Shown: positions 43,201-54,107, counted from the first letter of the stretch. The stretch is 64,000 nt of DNA from Mytilus galloprovincialis (GCF_965363235.1 NC_134839.1:114074517-114138516), one strand, 5' to 3'. Translations and numbers: made by a program. Notes: generated from the letters alone by a model not told the origin.

Positions 43201-46200
43201 TGTGAGTATACCAATAATCAGTAAATTACTTCTTTGTAAGTATGCCAATAGTCAGTAACTTACTTCTGTGAGTATGCCAATAATCAGTAGCTGACTTCTT
43301 TGTGAGTATGCCAATAGTCAGTAACTTATTTCTTTGTCAGTATGCCAATAGTCAGTTACTTACTTCTTTTCAGTATGCCAATGGCCAGTAACTTACTTCT
43401 TTGTCAGTATGCCAATAGTCAGTAACTTACTTCTTTGTGAGTATGTCAATAGTCAGTAACTTACTTCTTTGTGAGTATGTCAATAGTCAGTTACTTCCTT
43501 CATTGTGAGTATGCCAATAGTCAGTAACTTACTTGTTTGTGAGTATGCCAATAGTCAGTAGCTTACTTGTTTGTGAGCCGTATGCCAATAGTCAGTAACT
43601 TATTTCTTTGTCAGTATGCCAATAGTCAGTAACTTACTTCTTTTCAGTATGCCAATGGTCAGTAACTTACTTCTTTGTCAGTATGCCAATAGTCAGTAAC
43701 TTACTTCTTTGTGAGTATGTCAATAGTCAGTTACTTCCTTCATTGTGAGTATGCCAATAGTCAGTAACTTACTTGTTTGTGAGTATGCCAATAGTCAGTA
43801 ACTTACTTGTTTGTGAGTATGCCAATAGTCAGTTACTTACTTCTCTGAGTATGCCAATAGTCAGTAACTTTCTTCATTGTGAGTATGCCAATAGTCAGTA
43901 ACTTATTTCTTTGTCAGTATGCCAATAGTCAGTTACTTACTTCTTTTCAGTATGCCAATGGTCAGTAACTTACTTCTCTGAGTATGCCAATAGTCAGAAA
44001 CTTTCTTCATTGTGAGTATGCCAATAGTCAGTAATTTACTTCTTTGTGAGTATGCCAATAGTCAGAAGCTTACTTCTTTGTGAGTATGCCAATAGTCAGT
44101 TACTTTCTTCATTGTGAGTATGCCAATAGTCAGTAACTTACTTCTTTGTGAGTATGTCAATAGTCAGTTACTTACTTCTATGAGTATGCCAATAGTCAGT
44201 AACTTTCTTCATTGTAAGTACGCCAATAGTCAGTAACTGACTTCTTTGTGAGTATGCCAATATTCAGTAACTTACTTCTTTGAGTATGCCAATAGTCAGT
44301 TACTTACTTCTCTGAGTATGCCAATAGTCAGTAACTTTCTTCATTGTGAGTATGCCAATAGTCAGTAACTTATTTCTTTGTCAGTATGCCAATAGTCAGT
44401 TACTTACTTCTTTTCAGTATGCCAATGGTCAGTAACTTACTTCTCTGAGTATGCCAATAGTCAGAAACTTTCTTCATTGTGAGTATGCCAATAGTCAGTA
44501 ATTTACTTCTTTGTGAGTATGCCAATAGTCAGAAGCTTACTTCTTTGTGAGTATGCCAATAGTCAGTTACTTTCTTCATTGTGAGTATGCCAATAGTCAG
44601 TAACTTACTTCTTTGTGAGTATGTCAATAGTCAGTTACTTACTTCTATGAGTATGCCAATAGTCAGTAACTTTCTTCATTGTAAGTACGCCAATAGTCAG
44701 TAACTGACTTCTTTGTGAGTATGCCAATATTCAGTAACTTACTTCTTTGAGTATGCCAATAGTCAGTACCTTTCTTCCTTGTGAGTATGTCAAAAGTCAG
44801 TAACTTACATCTTTGTCAGTATGCCAATAGTCAGTAACTTACATCTTTGTCAGTATGCCAATAGTCGGTAACTTACTTCTTTGTGAGTATGCCAATAGTC
44901 AGTAACTTACTGCTTTGAGTATGCCAATAGCCAGTACCTTTCTTCCTTGTGAGTATGCCAATAGTCAGTACATTTCTTCTTTTTTAGTATGCCAATAGTC
45001 AGCAACTTACTTACTTGTAAGTATGGCAATAGTCGGTAGCTTACTTCTGTGAGTATGCCAATAGTCAGTAGCTTACTTCTGTGAGTATGTCAATTGTCAG
45101 TAACTTACTTCTGTGAGTATGCAAATAGTCAAAAACTTACTTCTTTGTCAGTATGGCAATAGTCGGTAACTTACTTCTGTGAGTATGCCAATTGTCAGTA
45201 ACTTACTTTTGTGAGTATGCCAATAGTCAGCAACTTACTTCTTTGTAAGTATGGCAATGGTCGGTCACTTACTTCTGTTAGTATACCAATAGTCAGTAGC
45301 TTACTTATGTGAGTATGCCAATTGTCAGTAACTAACGTCTGTGAGTATGCCAATAGTCAGCAACTTACTTAATTGTAAGTATGGCAAAGTGGGTAACTCA
45401 CTTCTTTGTGAGTAACTTACCTCTATAAAGATTTCCAAATCATATGTATTATCATCATCCGCGAAGTAAACCACGCCATCTTTAGACATATCGATATTTT
45501 CCCGCAACCAAAATATTGCCTTATTCCTTTGATGTATTCCTTTGAGAGTTCTTGGTACGTTTTTATATCGAGTAGCAGAAAGATATGTAAACTGAATGTC
45601 TATTTTCATTAACAGGTGTCTAACTGCCTCTAAGGTTCTTTTTCCTTCTTCTACTACGATCCAATGAACTGCTGGTACGTTCCTCAAGGTGTTCCCGAGT
45701 CTTGTCAGTTCAGGAATTTGAGTCAATCGTTTGTATGTCGGAGTAATTACATAAATTATTGGTAAATGTTGATTTTGCTCTTCTCTTTTTGTACAGGATA
45801 TTCGTCCTCCATTGTCGTAATGTAAAACATCTGTCAACAAGAAAAATCCCATATATTAAAAGATGATGAAATGGTGACACGATGATGATGAACTCTACAA
45901 AGACATGTGAGATAGCATCCAGGGACATGCAATCTTCAACAGTAAAGATTATCGATTAAATATGTGTTAATCTTAAGAAGAAAAGCAGATTAGAACTTAA
46001 TTTAACAACAAATGGAATATAATATAAACCAACCGATTCAGAAATGTGATAGATCGAACAGTACTCCACATCGACGTAACCCAGTGCATGGAACTATCGA
46101 ACAGTACTCCACACTGACTAAACCATGTGCATGGAACTATCGAACAGTACTCCACACTGACAAAACCATGTGCATGGAACTATCGAACAATACTCCACAC

Positions 46201-49200
46201 TGACAAAACCATGTGCATGGAACTATCGAACAGTACTCCACACTGACAAAACCATCGACATGGAACTATCGAACAGTACTCCACACTGACAAAACCATGT
46301 GCATGGAACTATCGAACAGTACTCTATACTGACAAAACTACGTGCATGAAACTATCAAACAGTATCCACACTGACAAAACCACGTGCATGGAACTATCGA
46401 ACAGTACTCCACACTGACAAAACCACGTGCATGGAACTATCGAACAGTACTCCACATTGAGAAAACCACGTGCATGGAACTATCGAACAGTACTCCACAC
46501 TGACAAAACTACGTGCATGTGTAAAGCAAAATATTGTCCTATGAAATAATGTCCCACAAGACAATATTTCATAACTATGCATCATGAAATATTGTCATCG
46601 TCTATGGAAAAATGTCCAGAGAAGGACAAATTTTCATAGTGAAATTTTGTCTGTATGTAGACCATATTTCACAGATGAATACTATGGAATTTTGTCTTGT
46701 TAAAGGGAGGTTATATTTTGTGTGAATTGAGACAATATTTCACAAATTAATACTATGAAATTTTGTCCTGTTAAAGGGAGATTATATTTTGGTTATATTT
46801 TGTGAGTTTTAAGACAATATTTTATCGACAGATTGTCATGGAATTTTGTCTTATTAAAGGGGTGGGTATCAACATATATTCATGTTAGATATTGATATTT
46901 TGTTTGACTTATAATAACACATTAGCGCAAATTAATATTCCAGTACATTACTTATATTTGTACAGTATACTGTAATGCAATGAAACCTACGTTAGACAAT
47001 TCTTTAATCTATAAGTAACCATTTGTAATGTATCTATGCAAATTTGAATCTTACTATAAGTAATAACATACGATCCTTACTATACAAAATCATTTCAGTT
47101 ATAAATCTACAAATTTATGTACATTCTGCGTGCTTATGTACTACTTCTAATTGTGTAATAAATCGATTAAAAAATAATTTTAAAGCCAGTATTTCATAGT
47201 GAAGTATTGTCATCAACAGAATTTCATATACAAGGACAGAATTTCTAATGAAAAATGTCAAGGACAATATTTCATTATGAAATACTGTCATTGGACAATA
47301 TTTCATAGGAAATTTTGTCCGACGTACAATATTTCATTGGGGACAATGTTTAATGTTACACATGGAACTATCGAACAGTACTCCACACTGACAAAACCAC
47401 GTACATGGAACTATCGAACAGTACTCCACACTGACAAAACCATGTGCATGAAACTATCGAACAGTACTCCACACTGACAAAACCATGTGCATGGAACTGT
47501 CACCGGGGAAACTGGGTGACTTGTGAGGTCGTGCAACAAGACCTTGACTGAATGGCCACTTGTTACTGAAACTGTGTGATGCACCTGATCACACAACGAA
47601 CGATTGCTGTGAATAGCAATGAGAACTCTGGAACTGAAACTCTGGTGAAACCTAACTTTTGAGACTCTGGAACTAGCGATGAATAAACCAATAATTCAGC
47701 ATGGAATACTATTACTTTTATTACAGATGGACTGTGTTCAGGGTAAAGTTCTGAGTCCGAATCTTGCTTATTGAAATTATAAGCAAGTATTTATACACAA
47801 TTGAAATGACAAGAATAGACATAACAAATAACAATTAATTTGAGTGATATTGTTCACTGACAAAGATTAAACTATTTTTAGAACTTGAAGAATAAATATT
47901 AAATGATAATCTGATTATGACAATTAAGAACATACATTATGAATAAGGTAAAATGTCACTAATTAGGTAACAGATTGAACATGTCACTCAATGTCCAAAC
48001 TAAGAATTAAAAAGCATGTTGATTGTTTTAAGTCCTGGATACGAAATGTAAATAGAAACGAAATTATAAAATAAAATGAATTATAAAACACAGAGAATTA
48101 AAGTCTAAAATATCACAATTGAGAATTTTGTATTAAAGTCCAAAATAATAAACGAAGCTGCTTTTTCCACTGTCACAGAACTATCGAACAGTAATTCCAC
48201 TGACAAAACCACGTGCTTGGAACTATCGAACAGTATTCCACACTGACAAAACCACGTGCATGGAACTATCGAACAGTACTCCACAACGACAAAACCCAGT
48301 GCATGGAATTATCAAACAGTCATCCACATTGACAAAACCAAGTGCATGGAATTATCATTGCTGTTGTTTTTTTTTAAATTATTATTTTTTTTTTTTTTTG
48401 CTTCGTGTAAATTAAATGAGTCAAGTAATTTTACCTAAATCTTTAGTTTGTTCTTATGTTGTGCTGTCGCACGTCAGGTCATGGTTTAACGCTGATAAAT
48501 ATGTGTGTCCCCTCTTCATTCTGTGTGTGTCTGTCCCAGGTCAGGGTTTAGCGCTCAAAAATATGTGTAACCCCTCCACATTCTGCTTGTCCAAAGCCAG
48601 GAGTCTGTAATTAAGTGGTTGTTGTTGGTGGCTGTGTGTCATCTTTGTTTTTATTTTATTGTTTTGCCATACATCGGGCCGCTAGTTTTCTCGTTTGAAA
48701 CGTTTTTTTCTTTCTTTTTGTCATGTCTTGGCCATTTCATAATTAACTGACTATACGGCATGTGTTTTGCTTATTGCTGTATGCCGTACGGTGACATATT
48801 TTTGCTTATTGCTGAATGCCGTACGGTGACATATTTTTGCTCTCTTCCACGTTTATGGATTCTGGTGAAAGTTGCCTCATTGGAAATTATAACGCCTAGG
48901 TGGCAGGATCTCGCAATAGTCGACAAACTAATATGTACTGATTGTACTATAACTTTATAGATAACATACAAGTAATTCCTATTAATAAAGAAGTGCACCA
49001 ACATACGATTGTTTCTTTATCAATTACTTTCTTGTCGTCTTATAATTCCAAAATTCAGGTTCAGAAAAGAATGTTGATTTTAGAAGTGTTTGGCTCTTCA
49101 GAGGTGTACATCCTCAATAGCGGCGCGGAAAAGCAACACATATATCTCGTCTCCCGCGTCTTTTATCGTAGGCGAGACAAAAATTATAAAGCGGTTGCTT

Positions 49201-49361
49201 GTTTTCTATTATCCAATTGTCTTCAAACAAGAAAAAAATAAATAACGTATAAATCATTTAAAATTACCTGAAGACAGAAATTTACTGTACAAGAAGAAAA
49301 AAGCAATACATGCGAGTATTACTGCTTTAACTGATATTTTGGCGGCTGATCTGGTTGCCAT
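37273..49361 (-). CDS. Galactoside beta-1,3-glucuronosyltransferase, GT43 family (copy A)
   Basis: Five minus-strand exons: 49361-49268, 45830-45421, 42532-42446, 38279-38076 and 37353-37273. All splice sites are GT-AG and phases agree, giving 291 residues. Exon 1 encodes MATRSAAKISV and a hydrophobic type II signal anchor (about 10-28). Exon 2 holds IIYVITPTYKR and the metal/UDP-binding FADDDNTYDLE (DDD 156-158). Exon 3 has VWPVGF and ENGK; exon 4 PIDMAGFALN and GYQETSFLE with the probable catalytic base Glu243; exon 5 LLVWHTKTKDPL. The family moves glucuronic acid from UDP-GlcA to terminal galactose in the Golgi (proteoglycan linker or HNK-1-type glycans). The acceptor cannot be told. It is shorter than vertebrate B3GATs (about 330) because the stem is short. 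Introns 1 and 2 carry large minisatellites. Copy B lies upstream in the same orientation. Confidence 0.92.
37795..38010 (+). mobile_element. Old Penelope-like tail in intron 4 of copy A, shared with copy B
   Basis: AACACGACGGGTGATACTAG, GGAATCGATTATATGTCTGG and GAGCATCTAAGTTCA recur at 55110-55180 at the same place in copy B. It was therefore inserted before the gene duplicated. Confidence 0.75.
38630..39500 (+). repeat. Three tandem partial copies of the CGTCTACAAAAGACTGATC repeat
   Basis: Copies begin near 38632, 38996 and 39312, each with TAAACTCATCRTAGATATCA (R = A or G), then a CGTTTCGTCTAC-like word, GATGAAGAGCATTGAGGACC and AGTTTTGCCAAATA. The first two also share CACCAGCAGTGGC at the end. 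They lie in intron 3 of copy A. Confidence 0.85.
39540..40095 (-). mobile_element. Penelope-like retroelement 3' end, reversed
   Basis: Reads as 24024-24660 in reverse: AGATACCAGAGGGACAGTCA, CTGCTCCACATGTGACAC, then NFPFLRSNISAAPAYGVYFY and FLDRGLLLTRKLL on the minus strand. Lies in intron 3 of copy A. Confidence 0.7.
40096..40310 (-). other. Unassigned open stretch ahead of the LINE
   Basis: The minus strand stays open with the peptide DFVVDNKDDCVYRPGIEHAD and TLVYIPNLNWHLIQK. I do not recognise a domain. It adjoins the reversed Penelope-like fragment and could be part of another retroelement. No splice sites support an exon. Confidence 0.3.
40311..42140 (+). mobile_element. Decayed LINE (CR1/jockey-like) with zinc-finger, endonuclease start and RT remnants
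   Basis: GGDIELNTGS and YPCGLYDHLVTWTCNAFLCD (40438-40530) match the PHD-like Cys/His region of bivalve LINE proteins. LRVQTVNC (about 41008-41031) is the start of an APE endonuclease domain, most of which is deleted. RT words follow: DIVPQNNLLSK, WVPQGTVLGS and later VWDPYSEADS/KLEKIQWQAARFI near 41650-41720. Many stops and shifts; clearly dead. A piece of Penelope-like tail (40635-40785) is inserted after the zinc-finger part. Confidence 0.75.
40635..40785 (-). mobile_element. Penelope-like tail fragment inside the LINE
   Basis: AAAGATACCAGAGGAAATCA, GACAACGCCATTAATAAAAA and AACACGAATCCCACCAAAAA are the reversed tail. It interrupts LINE sequence that continues on both sides. Confidence 0.6.
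42141..43149. other. Intron sequence around exon 3 of copy A, shared with copy B
   Basis: Stretches such as TTAAACACACAAACAC (42206), CAGTTAGGAACTATA (42608) and GGATACATTTTTGGCAGCAT (43024) have counterparts at the same positions in copy B (55668, 56318, 58187). 42300-42360 is a fragment of the TTGTCTCGTTGGCAATCA repeat. Confidence 0.6.
43150..45418 (-). repeat. About 33-bp minisatellite filling intron 2 of copy A up to the donor site
   Basis: About 68 units of GTATGCCAATAGTCAGTAAC plus TTACTTCTTTGTGA with scattered variants and lengths of 30-35 bp. On the transcribed strand each unit reads AAGTAAGTTACTGAC, close to the true exon 2 donor GAGGTAAGTTACTCAC at 45421/45420, and the array abuts that donor. 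A 467-bp block is duplicated inside (43841-44307 and 44308-44774). Copy B has only remnants (58438-58495, 59745-59824). Confidence 0.95.
46520..47360. mobile_element. 841-bp element built of inverted GAAATATTGTC words
   Basis: Inserted in the 43-bp array with CATG on both sides (46516-46519, 47361-47364). Ends TGTAAAGCAAAATATTGTCC and GGACAATGTTTAATGTTACA are imperfect inverted repeats. Near both ends the words GACAATATTTCA and TGAAATATTGTC alternate in both orientations more than ten times; the centre (46860-47170) is plain AT-rich DNA. Superfamily unknown. No coding frame. Confidence 0.75.
47498..48177. mobile_element. Probable solo LTR of a retrotransposon
   Basis: 680 bp beginning TGTCACCGGG and ending CTGTCACA, thus TG...CA, with GAAC directly repeated at 47494-47497 and 48178-48181. 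It interrupts the 43-bp minisatellite and has no internal coding region. These features fit a solo LTR left by recombination of a gypsy- or BEL-type element. No second copy in the window to confirm; orientation not settled. Confidence 0.6.
48440..48900 (+). repeat. Dispersed repeat (GCCGTACGGTGACATA family) with a doubled segment
   Basis: CCCCTCCACATTCTG, AGTCTGTAATTAAGTGGTTG and GGGCCGCTAGTTTTCTCG precede TTGCTTATTGCTGTATGCCG, which is tandemly doubled (48768-48838). Sister copies: 53515-53760 and 58985-59340. Confidence 0.75.
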
Positions 49362-50795
49362 CTTTGTTCAACAGAATGAGTTTAATCCAAGTAAAGAAAA
49401 CACACCTGAAGAAGAAAATCTCTGTCAATAGTTGAATAGATGTTTCTCCCTTAACTTTGTGTTTTGATAGAAGTAAAGTGACACGAGGAAGAAACACTTT
49501 CAACGTTCTTAGATCATTAGAAACAGATCTAAGACTCCCTCATCAGATGTTTGTATGGTCAACTGTCTTATGCAACAGGTGCTGCTTGTCACACAAAAAG
49601 CGTTATGTTGCTTAAAATCTGTTTGCTAACACGTCTAACGTACCTTACGATATATATTACAGCGATTTAGAGCTTTATCTTCGTAAAACTTGATTTTTGT
49701 TGTCGCACATGTCCTTTTATCTAGCTCTACAACGCTTCGCTTCGTAATTTCATTTCGACAATAAAATCTGCGCATCGCTATGGTAAACTCTACAAAACCT
49801 TTCCGAAAGAACTAGCTCAGTAAGATGGTCCTATGCACAATCCCCCCTTAATTCGCCTCTGTTACCATAGATCACACACACAAAATGAGTTTCTCCAGAT
49901 ATGTATTTTTAAGATTAAATAGTAGTCTGTTTGACGGGCTTTTGTTAAAGAATGAAAGGGGTGTGGGTGACCAATGTGTCTAACATTCATTTTGTAAAAT
50001 ATATTTCATGAATAAAATAATTAATATGCCTTCATTTTATTTTTAAAATAAGTGATAAATGGTAAACAAAAAAAAATACCTTTAAGTCAAACCTGTGTAG
50101 TAGCACGAAGCTTTTAGTTGTGATTCAAACACACCTCTGTATTAATGACTCATCAAGAAGATATTTCGTTTTTTTTATACTTTGATTGTCAATGTTATCA
50201 TATCAACATGTAAGCTTATTATATGACTAAAATAATCAAATCTGAAGAGAGATATATCAATTGTGTTTTCAGTCAAAACAGTAAACGCAAGTCATAAGGT
50301 ATAAAGGTGTATTCGATTTTCTATTTATCGATACGAGTTGCCGGTTACAGAGGTGCAAATTCATGCATCAAAATATCAATATTTATCTTTTCGTGGACTT
50401 TTTGTCAGTGGAATTTATATTTATGTATATTTTTCAAAAGATCAAAAAAAAATAAGCACCTATATATACCTAGCTTTATACAGTCAAAATTCTACTTCGT
50501 CAAAATTGTCTCCACATTACGCAAGCTATTGTTTTCAATTGTAAAAATGGAAGTCATTGTAAGGATGACAATCTTGACTAGCGAAGATAAGGGATGACGC
50601 ACTGCCAATTTAATTTAAAAACCGAAAAATTAATCCACATAGATCAATTATGATACTTACATGTGTATGCCAGTTGTATTTTACAAGACAATGTATCGAC
50701 TAGCTATTGGGTATCATTTGATGTACTTTTCTTAATTTAGTTATCCTTTTTGTATTTCTTCTCTTTTTTGTGCTTTGTGTTGAAATGACGAATTG
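49362..50795. other. 5' flank of glucuronosyltransferase copy A
   Basis: The first 100 bp upstream of the ATG matches that of copy B (TTTAATCCAAGT, then CTGAARAAGAAAATC; R = A or G). On the minus strand TTTTCTTCTTCAG ends at about 49406 and could be the acceptor of a 5' untranslated exon. Nothing else recognised. Confidence 0.45.
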
Positions 50796-50799
50796 ATAA

Positions 50800-51700
50800 A
50801 ATTGAGAATGGAAATGGGGAATGTGTCAAAGAGACAACAACCCGACCAAATAAAAAACAACAGCAGAAGGTCACCAACAGGTCTTCAATGTAGCGAGAAA
50901 TTCCCGCACCCGGAGGCGTCCTTCAGCTGGCCCCTAAACAAATATATACTAGTTCAGTGATAATGAACGCCATACTAATTTCCAAATTGTACACAAGAAA
51001 CTAAAATTAAAATAATACAAGACTAACAAAGGCCAGAGGCTCCTGACTTGGGACAGGCGCAAAAATGCGGCGGGGTTAAACATGTTTGTGAGATCTCAAC
51101 CCTCCCCCTATACCTCTAACCAATGTAGAAAAGTAAACGCATAACAATACGTACATTAAAATTCAGTTCAAGACAAGTCCGAGTCTGATGTCAGAAGATG
51201 TAACCAAAGAAAATAAACAAAATGACAATAATACATAAATAACAACAGACTACTAGCAGTTAACTGACATGCCAGCTCCAGACTTCAATTAAACTGACTG
51301 AAAGATTATGATTTCATCATATGTACATCAGGCACAATCCTTCCCGTTAGGGGTTTAGTATCATACCATCATAACATATATGAGAAGAACATAACCCGTG
51401 TCATGCCAACAACTGTTTTTAGAATAAATGTGTTTAGTTCCGACGCAAAGACCTTATCAGTGACTCAATATTAACGCCAAAATATGCAATCTTTAATGAC
51501 TTGACAACAGTATCGTAATTATATCCCTTCTTAATAAGTCTATTCAAAGGTTTTTTAAGTTTCTGAGGTGAATACTGACACCTTTGTGCTTTATAAAGAA
51601 TATTTCCATAAAAAATTGGATGTGAAATACCTGAACGTATAAGAAGTCTGCATGTTGAGCTATATTTACGAATGATGTCTTTATACCGATGAGAATTTTA
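50800..51700 (-). mobile_element. Retroelement 3' end, family uncertain
   Basis: On the minus strand from 51700 the peptides KDIIRKYSSTCRLLIRSGIS, HPIFYGNILYKAQ and LIKKGYNYDTVVKSLKIAYF precede a stop near 51440, then a long tail (GGAGGGTTGAGATCTCACAA, CTGTCCCAAGTCAGGAGCCT) ending at GTGTCAAAGAGACAACAACC reversed. The peptide resembles the C-terminus of bivalve reverse transcriptases. Tail fragments lie at 6590, 30245 and 34980. Confidence 0.55.
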
Positions 51701-51764
51701 AACTAATTTTTGTAAGTTGTTTTTTTTACATTGTCTATTTCAGGTAAGGGGGCGGTTTTGGGCA

Positions 51765-51960
51765 AGATTCGGTTTGGCATGTCAGGGCCTCGTTGGACGA
51801 GTGATACAAGTAGTTCAACTACTGTATATCTGGAAGCATATTACAACACCAATCTTGATTCACAAGGTTTGCCAGTTCTCCTGTCGAAGTTCGTCGGTTC
51901 TCTCCGCGCGCATCGGCTTCCTTCACAAATAAAAAAAAATAACTTATAGTTATCAAAGGT
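51765..51960 (+). mobile_element. tRNA-derived SINE copy (second)
   Basis: GAGTGATACAAGTAGTTCAA replaces the A-box region of the copy at 32035. TGTCGAAGTTCGTCGGTTCT and CGCGCATCGGCTTCCTTCAC follow, ending in an A-rich tail AATAAAAAAAAATAAC. Confidence 0.55.
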
Positions 51961-53181
51961 ATCCATACACAAGAATGAAGGACATTGTTTTTCATTAATC
52001 AGTACACGTGCTATGTCATTGATAAATCTTATAAATAGTTATCATTGATGTAAACGGGAAACACTTATACCCTGTTATAATTTTCAATATATCTTTTTAC
52101 CTTAAATATGATAAAAAAAAATCCATAGCAAGTGAAAATTTAGAAGGATTTCCAAATATGATTCTTCAAAAAAAAATTTAGTCAGCGTTTGTCAATGGCA
52201 ATTTGAAATTAGCATTCGGCATATTTTTTCTCCCCCCTCCCCCTATGTTTCTATTGTGGTTATTGTACCTTTTACTATAGGTTGATGCTTTAAACAAATC
52301 ATAAAATTCAATTTTTCGTCGCAGTTAATTTTTCAATAGCAGATAAGATTGAAAAATGATAAAACAATTTAAATATCAAGAAATAAATATTTTAAATCAA
52401 TGCTTTCCGTTGTCAACTGCATTTTGAAATGCAAACTCCAAACCTCCATTCGACAGGTGTTGTATGTACAGTATACAAATGGATCGACATAGAAAGATTG
52501 ACTTAATAATAGTTTCTGCTTTGCCCACTTTCATCATTTAGAAATAAAAAGTGGTAATTGTTATTGAAAGTTCTATCGAATTTTAAGAGATTTGATACAG
52601 AAAAATGTATCAAAATGACTTATTTTGTTTATGAATTTGATATACCGTGGCCATGATATATTTCAATAAAAAAAAGAACAATAGAATAACACAGATACAT
52701 AAACCGAGGTTATGTCAATTTACCAAAATTAGGAAGACTTAATTTTATAAATACACATACGAGATATCATGTGTCATTATAAAATTATATCTCGGTGAGT
52801 AATTGAAAACTATCAGAGTTTTTATAAAAAAATCTTAAACAACTTGGGTTATCTCGCTTGGAAATGTCCAATATTCTTGAACATGGACTTATACGAACTA
52901 AAACTCTCAAGTCAAGAGACTGTGACCCAGGGGCCAATTTCAATTGAAACTCAAGAGTTAACTTTACTAACTCGGGTTTCAACAATCCGAGTTTACTCGA
53001 ACATCTCGTGTTTACCCTGCTTACCACGGTTCTACCCCTTACTGAGCCAGCGTTAAACTCGAGAAACCCTTGAATGACGTCAAACCAATCCGATATTTTC
53101 CTTGTTTATGCTTAGTCAGGGCCTTACCCTAGAGATACTTGGAGTTGTTCCGAATAGCAACTCGAGTGCGTTCACCTGGGC
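51961..53181. other. Non-coding stretch, little recognised
   Basis: AT-rich. At 52926-53180 ACCCAGGGGCCAATTTCAAT and CTCGAGTGCGTTCACCTGGG might be two ends of a small element, but their inverted match is weak. Confidence 0.35.
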
Positions 53182-53320
53182 CGCGTTCAATATCGTAGCT
53201 GCTACGTAGAGCTATATAGATTTTGACTATTGAACGTGTAGCTATAGACTAGCTGCTACATAGATATTGTAATTTGATAGCAGCTACGTAGCTGCTACGA
53301 TATAGAACTCAACCTGCCTT
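53182..53320. mobile_element. Miniature inverted-repeat element (CGTAGCTGCTACG words)
   Basis: ATATCGTAGCTGCTACGTAG near the left end pairs with CTACGTAGCTGCTACGATAT at the right. The inner part repeats the same self-complementary CGTAGCTGCTACG theme. About 139 bp, non-coding. Confidence 0.7.
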
Positions 53321-53334
53321 TAAACTCTGAAAAA

Positions 53335-53760
53335 AGTAAGATCACAAAAATACTGAACTTAGAGGAAAATCAATTTTGTAAGTCCATTATCATATGGCAA
53401 AATCAAATAACAAAACGCATCAAAAACGAATGGACAAGAACTGTCATATTCCTGACTTGGTACAGGCATTTTCAAATGTAGAAAATGGTGGATTGGACTC
53501 GAGAGTTTCAAGTGAACTTGGCCAGTGGTTGTCGTTTGTTGCGAGTATCATATTTGTTTTTCGTTTATTTTTTTGTATACATAAACAGGGCCGTTAGTTC
53601 TCTAGTTTGATTTTTTTTTTACATTTGTCATATCAGGCTTGCTATGCAGAATTGCTTCTTGATTGGACCGTACAGTAACATATACTTGTTAACTTCTACG
53701 TTATTTGGTATCAGGTGGAGGATTGTCTCATTGGCAATCATACCACTTCTTATTTTTTAC
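53335..53760. repeat. Two dispersed repeat fragments
   Basis: 53335-53500 is the reversed TATGACAGTTGTTATCC family (AAAACGCATCAAAAACGAAT). 53515-53760 is the GGGCCGTTAGTTCTCTAG...GTCTCATTGGCAATCATACC family. Confidence 0.65.
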
Positions 53761-53862
53761 ACCGAGTGTCGGTCAAGAAATAAACCCCATTTCTCCTCTG
53801 GTAAACGGTCAGTATCATTCCAGCAGCATGCACCTGCATACATATTTTTTTCTGATCTTTTA

Positions 53863-54107
53863 CAGCGGATTCCATTGAGTGTGTAGCCAAAGGTTATTTC
53901 TTTGGTTAGCTTGCTTGTTAGCTGAACCGTGAAGTCATTATTAGGTGAGGTATACTACCCTCCTTTCAAAGTAGCATAGTCCAACAGACAGATAGATTGG
54001 TTTTCTGTAGGGTAGTTAACCTAACCTAACAATGACTTCACGGTTCAGCAAACAAGCCAGCTAACCAAAGATATTACCTTTGGCTACACACTCAATGGAA
54101 TCCACTG
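53863..54107. mobile_element. Tc1/mariner-type MITE with about 90-bp arms and TA duplication
   Basis: CAGCGGATTCCATTGAGTGT at the left is inverted at the right as ACACTCAATGGAATCCACTG; TA flanks both ends (53861-53862, 54108-54109). Pairing continues through GTGTAGCCAAAGGT and CTGAACCGTGAAGTCATT to about 53957, leaving a loop of about 50 bp. TA duplication points to Tc1/mariner mobilisation. Confidence 0.8.

Larger units (their letters stand above)
46050..48355 (-). repeat. 43-bp minisatellite in intron 1 of copy A, split by two insertions
   Basis: Unit CATGGAACTATCGAACAGTA plus CTCCACACTGACAAAACCATGTG. Blocks at 46050-46519 (about 11 units), 47361-47497 (about 3) and 48178-48355 (about 4) are separated by the elements at 46520-47360 and 47498-48177. 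One array before those insertions is the simplest reading. Confidence 0.93.

Noticed and set aside
43150-45418. Possible CRISPR-like array (regular short repeats)
   Set aside because: No unique spacers; units are contiguous variants of one sequence inside a eukaryotic intron.
46012-46585. Frames with the repeated peptide MELSNSTPH or similar
   Set aside because: These are read-throughs of the 43-bp intronic minisatellite.
52926-53180. A hAT-like MITE suggested by CAGGGGCCAATTT
   Set aside because: The supposed right end CGTTCACCTGG matches the left end poorly and no target duplication was found.
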